Shown: piece after piece, positions 36,673 to 47,055 of the stretch | Layout: the number at the start of each line of letters is the position of its first letter | How positions within the stretch are numbered: the stretch's first letter is position 1 | Assembly: GCA_903858115.1 (NCBI GenBank) | Contig: CAIOHR010000226.1 | Span: forward strand, 1 to 64,000 | Direction: 5' to 3' | Source of the DNA: an uncultured Pirellula sp. | GTDB lineage: Bacteria; Planctomycetota; Planctomycetia; Pirellulales; Pirellulaceae | DNA length: 64,000 bases | Notes under the pieces: generated by a model | What the model saw: only the letters and a program-made list of their open reading frames with translations | Told to the model about the DNA's origin: nothing | Database searches by the model: none | Translations under genes and position numbers: made by a program

Positions 36673-39507
36673 ATGAACACCGAAATACCCGCTCCACAAA
36701 ATTCGCAAGACGATTCTGACGATTCCGGTCACCGACGACGGTCTGGAAAGCAACGCTCGAGTAGCCGGTCTGGAAAGAAAAGCAGCTCGAGCGCACCGAC
36801 TAGACCCTTGCAAGCCCTGATCCCAAACTCTTTAGAGTTTTTGTGTCGTGTCGGGTGCATTCTTTTGGTTCTTCTTACACCTTGGTATTTTGGCTCGGTG
36901 TATTGGACCTCGCAACAGGTGATTTATTGGGCTGTGGCCGCATTGCTATGCACCCTACCATTACTGGCGATTGCAAAAATCGTTTACCGTAAATCGGCTC
37001 CGCGGGTCCCTTGGACTTCCTGGGTGTTTCTTTCGCTTGCGGGGTGGGCATGGCTGCAATCACAGCCATTTTTCTCCGTTGAAAATCATGATGTCTGGTC
37101 TCCTCCATCGGTTGCGATGCAGCGTTGGGCCTTGGGTGTCACCGCGTCTCCAGAAGCAATTTCCGATCGAACGATTCAACTCAATGGTTTTGAACCCGAC
37201 CGAATGCCGTGTGATCTAGCAAAACTTGACACTTCCAAACTGGCGTGGAGTATCGAGCCGTTGCACACTCGGGGCGCTGTCGTTGGAATGCTCGTTTGTT
37301 CCCTGATGTGCTACTGTGGTTCCTCTTTGTTTTCTTCAAAGCGGGGTCAGCTTTCGCTGTTTATTGCTTTAACGGTAATGGGGGTAGCAATCGGCTGCTT
37401 CGGGCTCCACGGGGCATTTTCTTATCAAGCCGAGAACGTACTTGGGCTTCGAACGGGAGGGTCGTTTGCCTCTTTTCGATCCAAAAACTCTGCAGGCGGA
37501 TTTTTGAACATATGCATAGCAGGATGCATTGGGTTAGTCGCATGGACGATGAATTTTTCGAGGAGAAAAAGGACAGACTTCAGATATCGATTCAGTGATG
37601 AGAGTACCCCGAAGAGGATTCGCGGTGCAGTGGAAGACTTTCTTTCCGATCTCAATACACCTCAGATCGCTTCGCTTTTGTGTCTCATCACGATTGTCAT
37701 CGCCTTGATCATGAGCCTTTGTCGCGGCGCGGCAGTGGGGGCATTGGTCGGAATCATCGGTGCGTCGCTCTTGGTCAATTCTGGCAACAAGGGCCGGGGG
37801 AACTGGATTCCAGTCTTAATTCTTCTTTTGACTTCAATCGGATGCATGCTGGCCTTTCAAGTGGACGACGACAGCCTCAAGAGGCTTGAAAGTCTTGCAG
37901 AGCTAGATCTCGAATTAGAGGCGCTTAAGGGGCGTTCGTATGTCTGGGGAATGGCATGGAGCGCGATGAGCTATTACGGCTTGCTCGGAAGTGGCCTTGG
38001 CACATTTCACTTCGCCTACCTGCCCTTTCAAAATCCCTCGACTCCGGGATGGTTTTACCATGCGGAAAGTCTATATGCGCAATGCGGTGTTGAATTGGGC
38101 TATATCGGTTTAACTGTCTTGATCATCGCGATTTTCGCAAGCTTTTTGACACTGCAAAAACGGGTTCCAACCGATACATGGAAGGCAGCTTACCCGGCCA
38201 AGATCGCTGGTGCCTATTTGTTATTGAGCCAAGCCTCGCATTCGGCAGTGGATTTTGCAATCATTTTTCCTTCATTGTTCATTCCTGCCTGCCTGCTGCA
38301 CGGTGCTGTCTCAGAGTCTATTCGACAGGCGGTCTCGTCCAGTTCTAAACCCATCGATAAACGCGAATCTGCCACCCTAGTTGTCAATGAGAAGCGAAGC
38401 ATCGGGAAGCTTGCTGTATCGCTAGTGCTGTTTTTGCTGGTGGGCGGTTTAGGCTATTTGTCCTACAGTTCTCTTGCTAACTTAGCCGCGGGTGAGCGGC
38501 TCGAGTTTCAAGCTAGCCAAGAAGATAACGCTCCTCTTGAGAAACGCCAACCAGGACGTGTTGAACGGCTCCTGGAACAATGGCCGCTCGATACAGCTGC
38601 TCTAAAAGAAAATCCACAGGCACTGAAGACGATTGCAGACGCTTGTATCTACGACTTTCGAATGAATCAAATGCTCAATATCCCTGTCAACGTTCTGCCT
38701 GAAACCGCTTGGCCGAATACCATGCCGATCTTGATGCAACTGGGGTTGGACAGAGACTCGACCCCAGACGGGCAAGCGAAGATCGTTCAGTTAGCGGGCG
38801 GCCCCGCAGCGATTCAATTGATGCAGCAGGCGTCGAGTTTTTATGCTCGTGCAAACTTGCATTCACCACTTGACTGGCGACTTAGTTGGGGGCGGTGCCT
38901 CACCGCTCTTCGCTGTAGCCGAGACGATATGGCGAGAGTGCTACCAGCGGTGGATTGTTTAGGGAGACACGTTCCCAACCAAGTACTGAACGCGTCGTTT
39001 CTCTTCAGGAAGCAGTTATCGGACGAACAGGTGGACAAGGTTTGGAAACAAGCAATGCGAACCAATCCTGCGTCGGCCGTCGAAGCAGCCAAAATGATAG
39101 TTTCAGAACGAAATATCGACACTCTCGACATCGGGATTTTCCCGCAGAGGTCCGAGATTTTGGTCCAGCTCGCTCAATCCGTAATTACCAAAAGCAAGTA
39201 TCCTGAACTGTACGAAAAGCTTTGGAAACGCGCGATCGATGTATTAGACACTTCGAAAATGTCTGAAGCGAATACAGAGATCTGGTATGCGGACGCAGCG
39301 ATCGCCCTGGATGACTTGGATGGTGAGATCAAACACTTGCGAGTCGCGGTGCGTCTTCAGCCAACGAATGTGGAACTCACCTGCCGATTGATTGAATGTC
39401 TAATCAAAGTGGGAGAATACGATCAGGCGAATGCTCTTTACGAACAGGCTAATAAGTTAGAGTCGTCCAATAAAACCCTTCAAGCCATTAAGACGAAATT
39501 ACGCTAG
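36673..39507 (+). CDS. O-antigen ligase/Wzy-like polymerase with TPR tail
   Basis: ATG 36673 gives 944 residues. After a basic, Ser-rich cytoplasmic N-terminus come many membrane helices. GRSYVWGMAWSAMSYYGLLG followed by GSGLGTFHFAY is the Wzy_C/O-antigen ligase signature with the periplasmic loop and HAESLYAQCGVELGYIGL. The last 300 residues are soluble and helical, with TPR-like repeats. It is likely an envelope polymerase or ligase for surface glycan. An upstream TTG (36583) extends the frame, but no site supports it. Divergent from the export lipoprotein genes. Confidence 0.85.
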   Translation: MNTEIPAPQNSQDDSDDSGHRRRSGKQRSSSRSGKKSSSSAPTRPLQALIPNSLEFLCRVGCILLVLLTPWYFGSVYWTSQQVIYWAVAALLCTLPLLAIAKIVYRKSAPRVPWTSWVFLSLAGWAWLQSQPFFSVENHDVWSPPSVAMQRWALGVTASPEAISDRTIQLNGFEPDRMPCDLAKLDTSKLAWSIEPLHTRGAVVGMLVCSLMCYCGSSLFSSKRGQLSLFIALTVMGVAIGCFGLHGAFSYQAENVLGLRTGGSFASFRSKNSAGGFLNICIAGCIGLVAWTMNFSRRKRTDFRYRFSDESTPKRIRGAVEDFLSDLNTPQIASLLCLITIVIALIMSLCRGAAVGALVGIIGASLLVNSGNKGRGNWIPVLILLLTSIGCMLAFQVDDDSLKRLESLAELDLELEALKGRSYVWGMAWSAMSYYGLLGSGLGTFHFAYLPFQNPSTPGWFYHAESLYAQCGVELGYIGLTVLIIAIFASFLTLQKRVPTDTWKAAYPAKIAGAYLLLSQASHSAVDFAIIFPSLFIPACLLHGAVSESIRQAVSSSSKPIDKRESATLVVNEKRSIGKLAVSLVLFLLVGGLGYLSYSSLANLAAGERLEFQASQEDNAPLEKRQPGRVERLLEQWPLDTAALKENPQALKTIADACIYDFRMNQMLNIPVNVLPETAWPNTMPILMQLGLDRDSTPDGQAKIVQLAGGPAAIQLMQQASSFYARANLHSPLDWRLSWGRCLTALRCSRDDMARVLPAVDCLGRHVPNQVLNASFLFRKQLSDEQVDKVWKQAMRTNPASAVEAAKMIVSERNIDTLDIGIFPQRSEILVQLAQSVITKSKYPELYEKLWKRAIDVLDTSKMSEANTEIWYADAAIALDDLDGEIKHLRVAVRLQPTNVELTCRLIECLIKVGEYDQANALYEQANKLESSNKTLQAIKTKLR

Positions 39508-39574
39508 AATCAGAGGCGATTGAACCATCCGCCCCCATTTGTTTTGTCTGTAGCTGTAGTGTAGTAGGTGCATC

Positions 39575-40726
39575 ATGTGGTTTTCTCAGATCGTCTGGCT
39601 CGTGCTGCTTGTAATTGTTGCGCAGATTTCCACAGCGACAGCCATGACCACATCGGCGACAACCACATCGGCGACAACCATAACGGCGACAACCATAACG
39701 GCGACAACCATAACGCAGACGGAAGCTGTTATCCATGCTCAGCAGATGTCGAAACAACTCTCGACTCAAGAGTGGCTAGGGCCCATCGCTGCGGTTGCAC
39801 TCTCGCCATTTTTCGGACTCGCTTGCCTTTCAGGGATTGCAACTTATGGCCCCGAGTGGCTTCAGCAGAAAAGCGTTTTCCTATCAGTTGATAGTCCGAT
39901 GAACAACCCATTTCTGTTTTGGGTAATGGCGGTCTTAACCGTGATTACTAGTTTGCCCCGCTTTACCAAAATCAGCAAACCCATCTCCCTATTGGCTGAG
40001 AAGCTCGAATCATATTCTGCAGTCATCATTTTGGTCCTCTTGAAGTTTGCAGCGTCAGCTTCGATGGAACCACCTCCATCCGTTGAAATCGCTTTGAGTG
40101 CGGGAATCCTAAGCGTCTCCAACGATGTGATGTTTTCCATTGCTGCGGCCGTGAATCTGATTGTGATCAACACGGTAAAACTCGCGATCGAATTTCTTGT
40201 TTGGCTGATTCCCATTCCGTTTGTCGATTCGGTCCTGGAAATCTTCAACAAATCGCTCTGTGCGGGGCTGGCTGCACTTTATGCTTATAGTCCGTTTTTG
40301 GCATCTCTCGTCAATCTTCTACTCTTTGTTGTCTGCGCCTTTTTATTCTTGAGAGTGACTCGCTATCTGCGATACCTAAAGACGCTCTACATTTGGCCTA
40401 CAGTTCGATCCGCCATGGGAGTCGATGAATCGAAGGAGTTGGTTTTTCCTGGATTCACCATCCACAAGTGGAAAGGGATTCCCTCGCGATCTGAGCTTAA
40501 GCTCGAGAGAAAAGAAGCAGGCCGAATCGAAATTCTGCACTGTACTTGGTTGACAACCCATGTATTGGGGACGGCCACAATCAAATCTGCGAACACAGGG
40601 ATTTTGGCGGATCGATATGTCCTCAGTATGGAGGGGGACGAAGTTTCCGTCGATGTTCGGAGGGGAACGGTCCCCAAAGAAACACTCGACAGCCAGGTCA
40701 ACGCAGCAACGACGGTCGCAACTTAG
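39575..40726 (+). CDS. Multi-pass membrane protein with Thr-rich periplasmic linker
   Basis: The 383-residue protein has a signal-like first segment (IVWLVLLVIVAQIS), a Thr/Ala/Ile repeat region (residues 25-49), then about five more hydrophobic segments and a cytoplasmic C-terminal domain of about 120 residues. The repeat is encoded by 15-base tandem units. The gene ends 4 bases inside the convergent thioesterase gene. No family was recognised. Confidence 0.7.
   Translation: MWFSQIVWLVLLVIVAQISTATAMTTSATTTSATTITATTITATTITQTEAVIHAQQMSKQLSTQEWLGPIAAVALSPFFGLACLSGIATYGPEWLQQKSVFLSVDSPMNNPFLFWVMAVLTVITSLPRFTKISKPISLLAEKLESYSAVIILVLLKFAASASMEPPPSVEIALSAGILSVSNDVMFSIAAAVNLIVINTVKLAIEFLVWLIPIPFVDSVLEIFNKSLCAGLAALYAYSPFLASLVNLLLFVVCAFLFLRVTRYLRYLKTLYIWPTVRSAMGVDESKELVFPGFTIHKWKGIPSRSELKLERKEAGRIEILHCTWLTTHVLGTATIKSANTGILADRYVLSMEGDEVSVDVRRGTVPKETLDSQVNAATTVAT
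39648..39720. repeat. 15-base in-frame tandem repeat in membrane protein gene
   Basis: Units of CCACATCGGCGACAA (two copies) followed by CCATAACGGCGACAA (two copies and a partial fifth) encode TTSAT, TTSAT, TITAT, TITAT and TITQT. Because the unit is a multiple of three, copy number changes would alter linker length without a frameshift. The Thr-rich linker could be an O-glycosylation or spacer region. Confidence 0.8.
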
Positions 40727-41118
40727 AGGACCGTACAACTACAGGAACTAGCGCAAATGTGCCTTCCGCGATCGTCATGGATTTGACATTCGACGAAGCC
40801 AATGCGAAGACCGCGTTGAATGAGTTTACCCGTAGCAATGAGGCGTTTGGTGACGACAGGCCGCATGAAATGGATATGAAGATCGATGGTCGAGAAATCT
40901 TGCCCTGCATCTAGAGTTCGTCCGAATGCGATACCCATGGCCGCATCCGCGAGAGCAGCAAGAACCCCACCATGCACTCGCCCCATCGGATTGTGAAGCC
41001 TAGAGTCTACTGCCAATTCAACGGTTGCCTGCCCAACAGATCGGTCCTCTTCGGTGGCAGGAAGAACGTGAAAGCCTATCAACTGGGAAATCGGAGCTTC
41101 GGAAAATCTATCGGACAT
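40723..41118 (-). CDS. PaaI-family hotdog thioesterase
   Basis: The 131-residue protein includes HNPMGRVHGGVLAALADAAM, the characteristic hotdog element with the active-site Asp/His pattern and a following DLHIHFMRPV. It likely hydrolyses aromatic or other acyl-CoA. It begins inside the end of the 126-residue gene by 11 bases, so the two are translationally coupled. Confidence 0.85.
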   Translation of the reverse strand: MSDRFSEAPISQLIGFHVLPATEEDRSVGQATVELAVDSRLHNPMGRVHGGVLAALADAAMGIAFGRTLDAGQDFSTIDLHIHFMRPVVTKRLIATGKLIQRGLRIGFVECQIHDDRGRHICASSCSCTVL

Positions 41119-41488
41119 TTTTACGGATGGTTGACGGTGTTGGCTCGCTCAGATTGAATTCTTGCAACGCGAAGTCAGCATCCAATCGACGTACACTCTT
41201 CAATTGAATATCGCCGGATGCCGGATTGATATGATAAACCGCTAGGGTCTGCTTCGTCTGTTCAAAAATAGCAATCTGCTGAAATCCATTGGAAAGTAAA
41301 ACACTTGCCATCATGCTGGTCCCAGAAGAACCGACGTGAGCCGGAGCGACTGCCGAGACTGCCCCCATCCCAGATACGGGATTGGCTGCGTTCTGACTCC
41401 AAGTCAGACCGTTGGACAGGAGGATTGCATAACCAAGTCCGAACAAGATGGTCGTAAGGGAAAGTCCGCGTAAAAATCGAATTCGCAT
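41108..41488 (-). CDS. Small exported protein of unknown function, coupled to PaaI thioesterase
   Basis: ATG 41488 gives 126 residues beginning MRIRFLRGLSLTTILFGLGY. One hydrophobic segment is near the N-terminus, so it is a membrane or signal-anchored protein. The C-terminal half (LLSNGFQQIAIFEQTKQTLA) resembles a beta-rich segment and recurs in small planctomycete proteins, as I recall, without a name. The frame upstream to 41761 overlaps the yceH promoter and is rejected. Confidence 0.6.
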   Translation of the reverse strand: MRIRFLRGLSLTTILFGLGYAILLSNGLTWSQNAANPVSGMGAVSAVAPAHVGSSGTSMMASVLLSNGFQQIAIFEQTKQTLAVYHINPASGDIQLKSVRRLDADFALQEFNLSEPTPSTIRKNVR

Positions 41489-41760
41489 AGAACACAACTC
41501 CTTGAGAACAAAGGCATCATCAGCCTTTCTACTTTCCAAGCCACGTTTTCCGCCAGACCAATCCTGCATTCTCTCCTTGAATCGCATTCGCAGCATTCCG
41601 GTGTTCGACGGATCAAAACTCGTATTCCCTCTTTTTGGAGTGGGGTGCCGGGGAATTGCATCCCCGCAAGTTACTGTGCGCAATATGCAGACTCTGGTAT
41701 GTTGATAAGCATGTTTTGGCATCAACATCCCTTTTCGCTTTTCTAGCAAACAGATTGTCA

Positions 41761-42528
41761 ATGGACGAGAATGAAATGGACTCTACGGGAGAAGGTTCAG
41801 CTAAAACTGTAGATTCAGCTGCGCACGTAGCATCGGATCCACAGTGGAAACCGCTATCTGCCAAACAGCGTCGCGTCCTGGGAACTTTGATGGAGAAATC
41901 AAAGACAACGCCAGATGCCTATCCCATGACCTTTAGTGGCCTTACGACGGGTTGCAATCAAAAAAGCAATCGAGAGCCGGTCACAAACTACACCGTGGAT
42001 CAAATAGAAACCGTCGTTGACGAATTGCGATCGCTCGGAGCTATCACGATCGTACAAGGTTCTGGACGCGTGACCAAGGTTCGTCACTACGCTTATAACT
42101 GGATGGTACTGAATAAAACTGAAGCAGCGATTATGACGGAACTGCTGCTTCGAGGCGAGCAAACATTGGGAGAACTGCGAACGCGTGCATCGCGGATGGA
42201 GCCCATCGACGATTTAAAGCATCTACAACAGCTTTTTGACGACCTCAAGAGCCGAAACCTGGTTGTAGAGCTTTCGCCGCCAGGCCGAGGGCAACTAGTG
42301 ACACATAATCTATACCCCGAATGGGAGCTCGATCAACTGAAGTGCAAATCCGCAAATATGTCGTCGTCGCCAACCGAGGATTCTGAAGATTCCGTTCCGG
42401 CAATCCATAGTCGTGGGGTTGTTCCACCTAAGGTAAACGATGAGTTGGAGCAACTCAAGAAAACGGTGGAGTCTTTAGCAACTCGGCTTGCCTACATCGA
42501 ATCCGAGTTGGGGATCAAAGCTCCTTGA
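41761..42528 (+). CDS. YceH / DUF480-family protein
   Basis: The 255-residue protein has the DUF480 pattern LSAKQRRVLGTLMEKSKTTP and YPMTFSGLTTGCNQKSNREP, then two winged-helix domains and a long C-terminal coiled coil (DELEQLKKTVESLATRLAYI). The family's role is poorly known; a winged-helix fold suggests DNA binding. ATG 41761 (MDENEMD) sets the start. Confidence 0.85.
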   Translation: MDENEMDSTGEGSAKTVDSAAHVASDPQWKPLSAKQRRVLGTLMEKSKTTPDAYPMTFSGLTTGCNQKSNREPVTNYTVDQIETVVDELRSLGAITIVQGSGRVTKVRHYAYNWMVLNKTEAAIMTELLLRGEQTLGELRTRASRMEPIDDLKHLQQLFDDLKSRNLVVELSPPGRGQLVTHNLYPEWELDQLKCKSANMSSSPTEDSEDSVPAIHSRGVVPPKVNDELEQLKKTVESLATRLAYIESELGIKAP

Positions 42529-42759
42529 GTTTGATCCATCGACTTTTTCTGCCTTTGAAAAGGACGTCGGATTTGCGGTTTCGGCCGAACTAGAACATTC
42601 CAATTGGATTTCAACAATTCGCTTAGCGATTTTTCCATGAAGAGCAGGGAAAGTTTCGCGACTTGTGTTGAACTCGATACTTCTTACTAAGTATTGTTCG
42701 CCGGAAGTCGATCGACTTAAGAATAGGTTAGTTTGGTGACTGACGATCGAATCTCCAGC

Positions 42760-44127
42760 ATGGGTGTTTTTATGGCAACGTTCGCCAATTTCTTCGCAAC
42801 GAACAAAGCAACTCCGAATCAAGAATCCCAGGAAGTCACCCGGTTGACTTCAGAACTGGAATCTTTGCAGTCAATGTTTCAATCGTTGTCCAAGTCGACT
42901 GCAATCATCGAATTCGACCCAGTCGGCAATATTCTCACAGCCAACGAAAACTTTCTCTTCGCTTTGGGTTACTCCAGAAACGAAATTTTGGGCAAACACC
43001 ATCGATTGTTTGTAAGGAAGGAGTACTCGAACTCAATCGAATATCAGAACTTCTGGAAGACACTCGCGGCTGGAGAGTTCGTTGAAGGACAATTCTGTCG
43101 CGTAACGAAAAGCGGCAAAGAAATTTGGATTCAAGCCTCTTACAACCCGGTTATCGACGCCAACGGTCAGATTGTGAAAATTGTCAAATTTGCGAGTGAT
43201 ATAACGGCGCGAAAACAACATGAGGCAGAGTTACTAAGTCAAGTCCAAGCGGTGGATCATTCATATGCAGTTATAGAATTCAATCTTGATGGTACGGTTC
43301 GAACGGCAAATGAAAGCTTCCTCACCGCTTTTGGCTATTCTTTGATCGAGATTCAAGGCAGGCACCATCGCGTGTTTGTAGATTCGTCGGAGCAAAATAC
43401 GGAAGCCTACAGAAGCTTCTGGTACCAACTAGGCCGAGGGCAGTTTCAGCGAGGACGCTACAAACGAATTTGTCGATCAGGAGCACCAATTTGGATTCAA
43501 GCGAGTTATAACCCCCTTTTTAATCCACAGGGAGAAGTAACAGGGTTCATCGAGTACGCTATAGATGTCACACCGGAAGTAGCACGACAGCAACAAATTG
43601 GAGTGATAAGCCATTCGATCTCTGAGAGCTCTTCGCAATTCACGCAGACAATCAACGAGATCTCGCAAAATGTCAATCGCACTGCAGGGCTAAGTAAAGA
43701 TGCCAGCTTGCTAACAACGGAGACAAAAGGATCGGTTCAAAGACTAGATGAGTCGAGCCGCGTGATCGGAAAAATTGTAGAAGTCATCCAAGAACTCGCT
43801 GATCAAACCAATTTGCTTGCCCTAAATGCGACCATTGAATCCGCCCGCGCGGGGGAAGCTGGCCGTGGTTTTGCCGTTGTCGCAAGCGCTGTTAAGGATC
43901 TTGCCAAGCAAACAGGTGCAGCGACGAAAAACATCTCGGAGACGGTGGAGCAAATTCAAGCAAACATATCCGACGTCGTCACTTCCATCGATGGTATCTC
44001 TCAAAGCGTCACGGATGTTTCCAACAGCATGAACACGATTGCTGCTGCTGTTGAGGAGCAATCGGTCACCATGCGATCCATTAGCCAAACGGCCCGTGAA
44101 CTCCAAGAAATGGGGAGTTCTTCGTAA
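42760..44127 (+). CDS. Soluble methyl-accepting chemotaxis protein with two PAS domains
   Basis: Two PAS/PAC units occupy about residues 40-165 and 165-285, both with the sequence G(R/K)HHR(L/V)FV, and a receptor signalling hairpin follows, with [20 protein letters not shown] and [20 protein letters not shown] in the tip. No membrane segment is present, so it senses in the cytoplasm, perhaps with a bound heme or flavin as in Aer-like PAS proteins. ATG 42760 is chosen; TTG 42733 and ATG 42772 are also open. No che genes are adjacent. Confidence 0.88.
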   Translation: MGVFMATFANFFATNKATPNQESQEVTRLTSELESLQSMFQSLSKSTAIIEFDPVGNILTANENFLFALGYSRNEILGKHHRLFVRKEYSNSIEYQNFWKTLAAGEFVEGQFCRVTKSGKEIWIQASYNPVIDANGQIVKIVKFASDITARKQHEAELLSQVQAVDHSYAVIEFNLDGTVRTANESFLTAFGYSLIEIQGRHHRVFVDSSEQNTEAYRSFWYQLGRGQFQRGRYKRICRSGAPIWIQASYNPLFNPQGEVTGFIEYAIDVTPEVARQQQIGVISHSISESSSQFTQTINEISQNVNRTAGLSKDASLLTTETKGSVQRLDESSRVIGKIVEVIQELADQTNLLALNATIESARAGEAGRGFAVVASAVKDLAKQTGAATKNISETVEQIQANISDVVTSIDGISQSVTDVSNSMNTIAAAVEEQSVTMRSISQTARELQEMGSSS

Positions 44128-44139
44128 CAAACAAAGGAG

Positions 44140-45918
44140 CTATTTCAGGATCATGTCATCCACCGTCTTGCCCGATGGAATCATCGGCAGAACGTGTTCC
44201 TGGTAAGGCACTTCGACATCGAGAACGAATCCACCGGGGTAATCGATCATCTCTTGAAGTGCAGCTTCGAGATCGCATTTCTTTCGCACGGTTGCAGCGC
44301 CGAGGCCGTATCCCTTGGCAATCTGCACGAAGTTAGGATATCGGTTCGCAGCATACGAATGGGCCACTGTGGAGCCCGGTCCACTCGCTTCTTCATCGTC
44401 GATCGGTCCGAGATACGTATGAGCTCGATTGGAGCCCATGAATCGATCTTCCCATTGAACCACCATTCCGAGATGCTGGTTGTTCAAAAGCAAAACCTTG
44501 ACCGGTAGTTTCTCACATCGTAACGTCGCAAGTTCCTGAATGTTCATTTGGAACGACCCGTCTCCATCGATATCGATCACCAAGGCATCAGGATGAGCCG
44601 CTTGAACACCCATTGCGCACGGCAATCCGAAGCCCATCGTACCAAGTCCGCTGCTGCTCATCCAAGTTCGAGGTTTGCGGAATTGGAAAAACTGTGCGGC
44701 CCACATCTGATGCTGCCCCACGCCCACCGTTACGTAAGTCTCACGATTTTTGGTAAGGTTCGACAGCGTTCGAATCGCATGCTGCTGCAAAATACCATCA
44801 AACTGTTCGTCATATGCAAACGGAAACTTTGTCTTCAAGTCTTTGCAGTGCTTCACCCACGCAGAAATGTCTTCTGGTGCGTCAACGATCTTGTTGAGTT
44901 CGGATAAAGCCACCTTGATGTCACTTCGCACCGAAATGTGCGCGATCTTGTTTTTGTTGAGTTCGGAAGGATCAACATCGATATGAACTATCTTGGCATT
45001 CTTGGCAAACGAAGCCAAATGCCCCGTAACGCGATCGTCAAATCGAACTCCTAATGCAATCAATAGATCGCAATCTTTTACAGCGTAGTTTGCATAGGCA
45101 CTGCCGTGCATACCCAACATGTCCATCGAAAGCGAGGCCTCCGCGGGATAAACCCCAAGCCCCATGACGGTCATGGTTACGGGGATCCCAGTTTTCTCAA
45201 CCAGCGTTCGCAGTTCGTTGGAAGCTTCCCCCGTTACGATTCCTCCACCACAATAAAAGATGGGTCGTTTGCTGTGCTTAATCGCAGCAGCGATCTGTCG
45301 AATTTGCTCAGGTTGCGCATCTGGCAATCTTCCGGGCTTGTAGCCGGGTAAGTCCATAGGCACATCCCAATCGACCTCACAGCTCATCATTTGGACATCC
45401 TTTGGGATATCGATCAAAACGGGGCCAGGCCGACCCGTGGTTGCGATATGGAAAGCTTCCTTCATGATCCGAGGTAGATCTTCCGTCTTGGTCACCAAAT
45501 AATGGTGTTTCGTGATTCCCCGACAGATTTCGACCATCGGAGTCTCTTGAAAAGCATCGGAGCCTATTACCGCTGTCGGTACCTGCCCGGTAATCGCCAG
45601 CATCGGGATCGAGTCCATCTTCGCATCTGCGATACTCGTTACGAGATTGGTTGCACCGGGCCCGCTCGTCGCCATCGCCACACCGATCTTGCCTGTGGAC
45701 CTCGCATAACCTTGGGCCGCGAAAGCGCCCCCCTGCTCGTGACGAGGCAAAATCGTGCGAATCTTGTCCCCATAAAACGTAAGCGACTGGTGTAGCGGCA
45801 TGCTGCAACCGCCAGGATAAGCAAAAATGACGTCGACGCCATGATCGACCAAAGACTTCACCACAATATCGGCGCCAGTCATGACAGTGGTTGCTTGGCG
45901 ATCTGAAACGGAAGCCAT
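44140..45918 (-). CDS. ilvB: Acetolactate synthase, large (catalytic) subunit
   Basis: The 592-residue ThDP enzyme makes acetolactate or acetohydroxybutyrate in branched-chain amino acid synthesis. [13 protein letters not shown] and [15 protein letters not shown] (catalytic Glu), [13 protein letters not shown], and [16 protein letters not shown] (ThDP/Mg motif) are all present. Length is normal. The regulatory subunit gene ilvN is not adjacent. Upstream 148 bases should carry its promoter. Confidence 0.95.
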   Translation of the reverse strand: MASVSDRQATTVMTGADIVVKSLVDHGVDVIFAYPGGCSMPLHQSLTFYGDKIRTILPRHEQGGAFAAQGYARSTGKIGVAMATSGPGATNLVTSIADAKMDSIPMLAITGQVPTAVIGSDAFQETPMVEICRGITKHHYLVTKTEDLPRIMKEAFHIATTGRPGPVLIDIPKDVQMMSCEVDWDVPMDLPGYKPGRLPDAQPEQIRQIAAAIKHSKRPIFYCGGGIVTGEASNELRTLVEKTGIPVTMTVMGLGVYPAEASLSMDMLGMHGSAYANYAVKDCDLLIALGVRFDDRVTGHLASFAKNAKIVHIDVDPSELNKNKIAHISVRSDIKVALSELNKIVDAPEDISAWVKHCKDLKTKFPFAYDEQFDGILQQHAIRTLSNLTKNRETYVTVGVGQHQMWAAQFFQFRKPRTWMSSSGLGTMGFGLPCAMGVQAAHPDALVIDIDGDGSFQMNIQELATLRCEKLPVKVLLLNNQHLGMVVQWEDRFMGSNRAHTYLGPIDDEEASGPGSTVAHSYAANRYPNFVQIAKGYGLGAATVRKKCDLEAALQEMIDYPGGFVLDVEVPYQEHVLPMIPSGKTVDDMILK

Positions 45919-46066
45919 TCGCGGTACTCCAAAAAGTTAGAAATCCTATGAATCTGAGACTATGAGTATACCACTTGATAAAAGGTTCGTCGAATCAAAA
46001 CAACTTATCCAGAAGGCCGTTTCGGCTCTAACGATTTCCCTCGGCAATAACCCTTAAGTCGTTGCG

Positions 46067-47053
46067 TTAAGAGTTACGCTCGGAGTAAAGAGCGCTTGGA
46101 TGCGGGAAACCGAGTGATTTATCGACGATGTTGAAGAGACTCTCGCCTGCGAAATAGCGTCTCAGGTTTTCACAAATCAAATTGGTAGTATCGTCTGTTC
46201 GCAAAGCCGCTTGGGCGCCAACATGAGGCGTGATGAGAACGTTCGGGAATCCCCATAGTGGGCTGCCATTCGGCAGTGGCTCTATTTCAGTTACATCTAA
46301 CCCAGCACCCGCTAAATGGCCTTCGGTCAATACTTCACACAGATCTGATTCTCGAACACAAGCCCCACGAGCGACGTTGATCAAATACGATCCCTTTGGC
46401 ATCGCGCGTAGTATCTCTTTATCAACAACCCCTCGCGTGGATTCATTGAGTGGCAATGTCAAAACGAGAATGTCAGACCATTCCGCTAGTTCTCGCAATC
46501 GCGTGTGATCCCAGAGTTCATCGAGTCCCTCAGGCTTGCGATCCGGAAAATAATCAGTCGCTCGAATGGATACACCGAACGGTTGAAGAACTTGTACCAG
46601 TCTGCGGCCGTTCCCACCCATACCAACGATTCCAACGCGTTTGCCGTATAGGTCATCGGTGGGACGGCGAACGAACTCACGTTTTTGCCATTGGCGATAA
46701 AAAATCGGAATCCCTCGAAGCAAACCGAAAAGTAAGGCCAAGGTCTGTTCCGCCACTTGATTGGCAAACAACCCTGAAGCACTGCAGACTACGATGTTTG
46801 ACGCGATAACGGATGGTGCCAGGCAGTGGTCAAGGCCGGCGGCAGAAGACTGAATGAACTTGAGCTTTCCTTGCTCAACCACTTGAGCCCAAGGAACGGG
46901 AACTTTGGCATGCCCAACGAAAACTTCCGCATCGAAAATCCGTTGCGGAATATTTTCTTGAGTCGCTTCAATAAAACGGCAGTTGGGTGCCGCATCACGC
47001 ATCTGTTGAACGTGACGTTCCTGAGTGGGAAAGCAATAGACGAGGTCGATCAC
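46067..47053 (-). CDS. D-isomer specific 2-hydroxyacid dehydrogenase
   Basis: The 328-residue protein has the NAD-binding pattern GIVGMGGNGRRLVQVLQPFG and the catalytic Arg in NVARGACV, Glu in DVTEIEPLP and His in VLITPHVGAQ. The substrate cannot be assigned. GTG 47053 follows the ABC-type permease stop by 2 bases, so the two genes are co-expressed; a link between them is unexpected and may be only organisational. Confidence 0.88.
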   Translation of the reverse strand: MIDLVYCFPTQERHVQQMRDAAPNCRFIEATQENIPQRIFDAEVFVGHAKVPVPWAQVVEQGKLKFIQSSAAGLDHCLAPSVIASNIVVCSASGLFANQVAEQTLALLFGLLRGIPIFYRQWQKREFVRRPTDDLYGKRVGIVGMGGNGRRLVQVLQPFGVSIRATDYFPDRKPEGLDELWDHTRLRELAEWSDILVLTLPLNESTRGVVDKEILRAMPKGSYLINVARGACVRESDLCEVLTEGHLAGAGLDVTEIEPLPNGSPLWGFPNVLITPHVGAQAALRTDDTTNLICENLRRYFAGESLFNIVDKSLGFPHPSALYSERNS

Positions 47054-47055
47054 GC

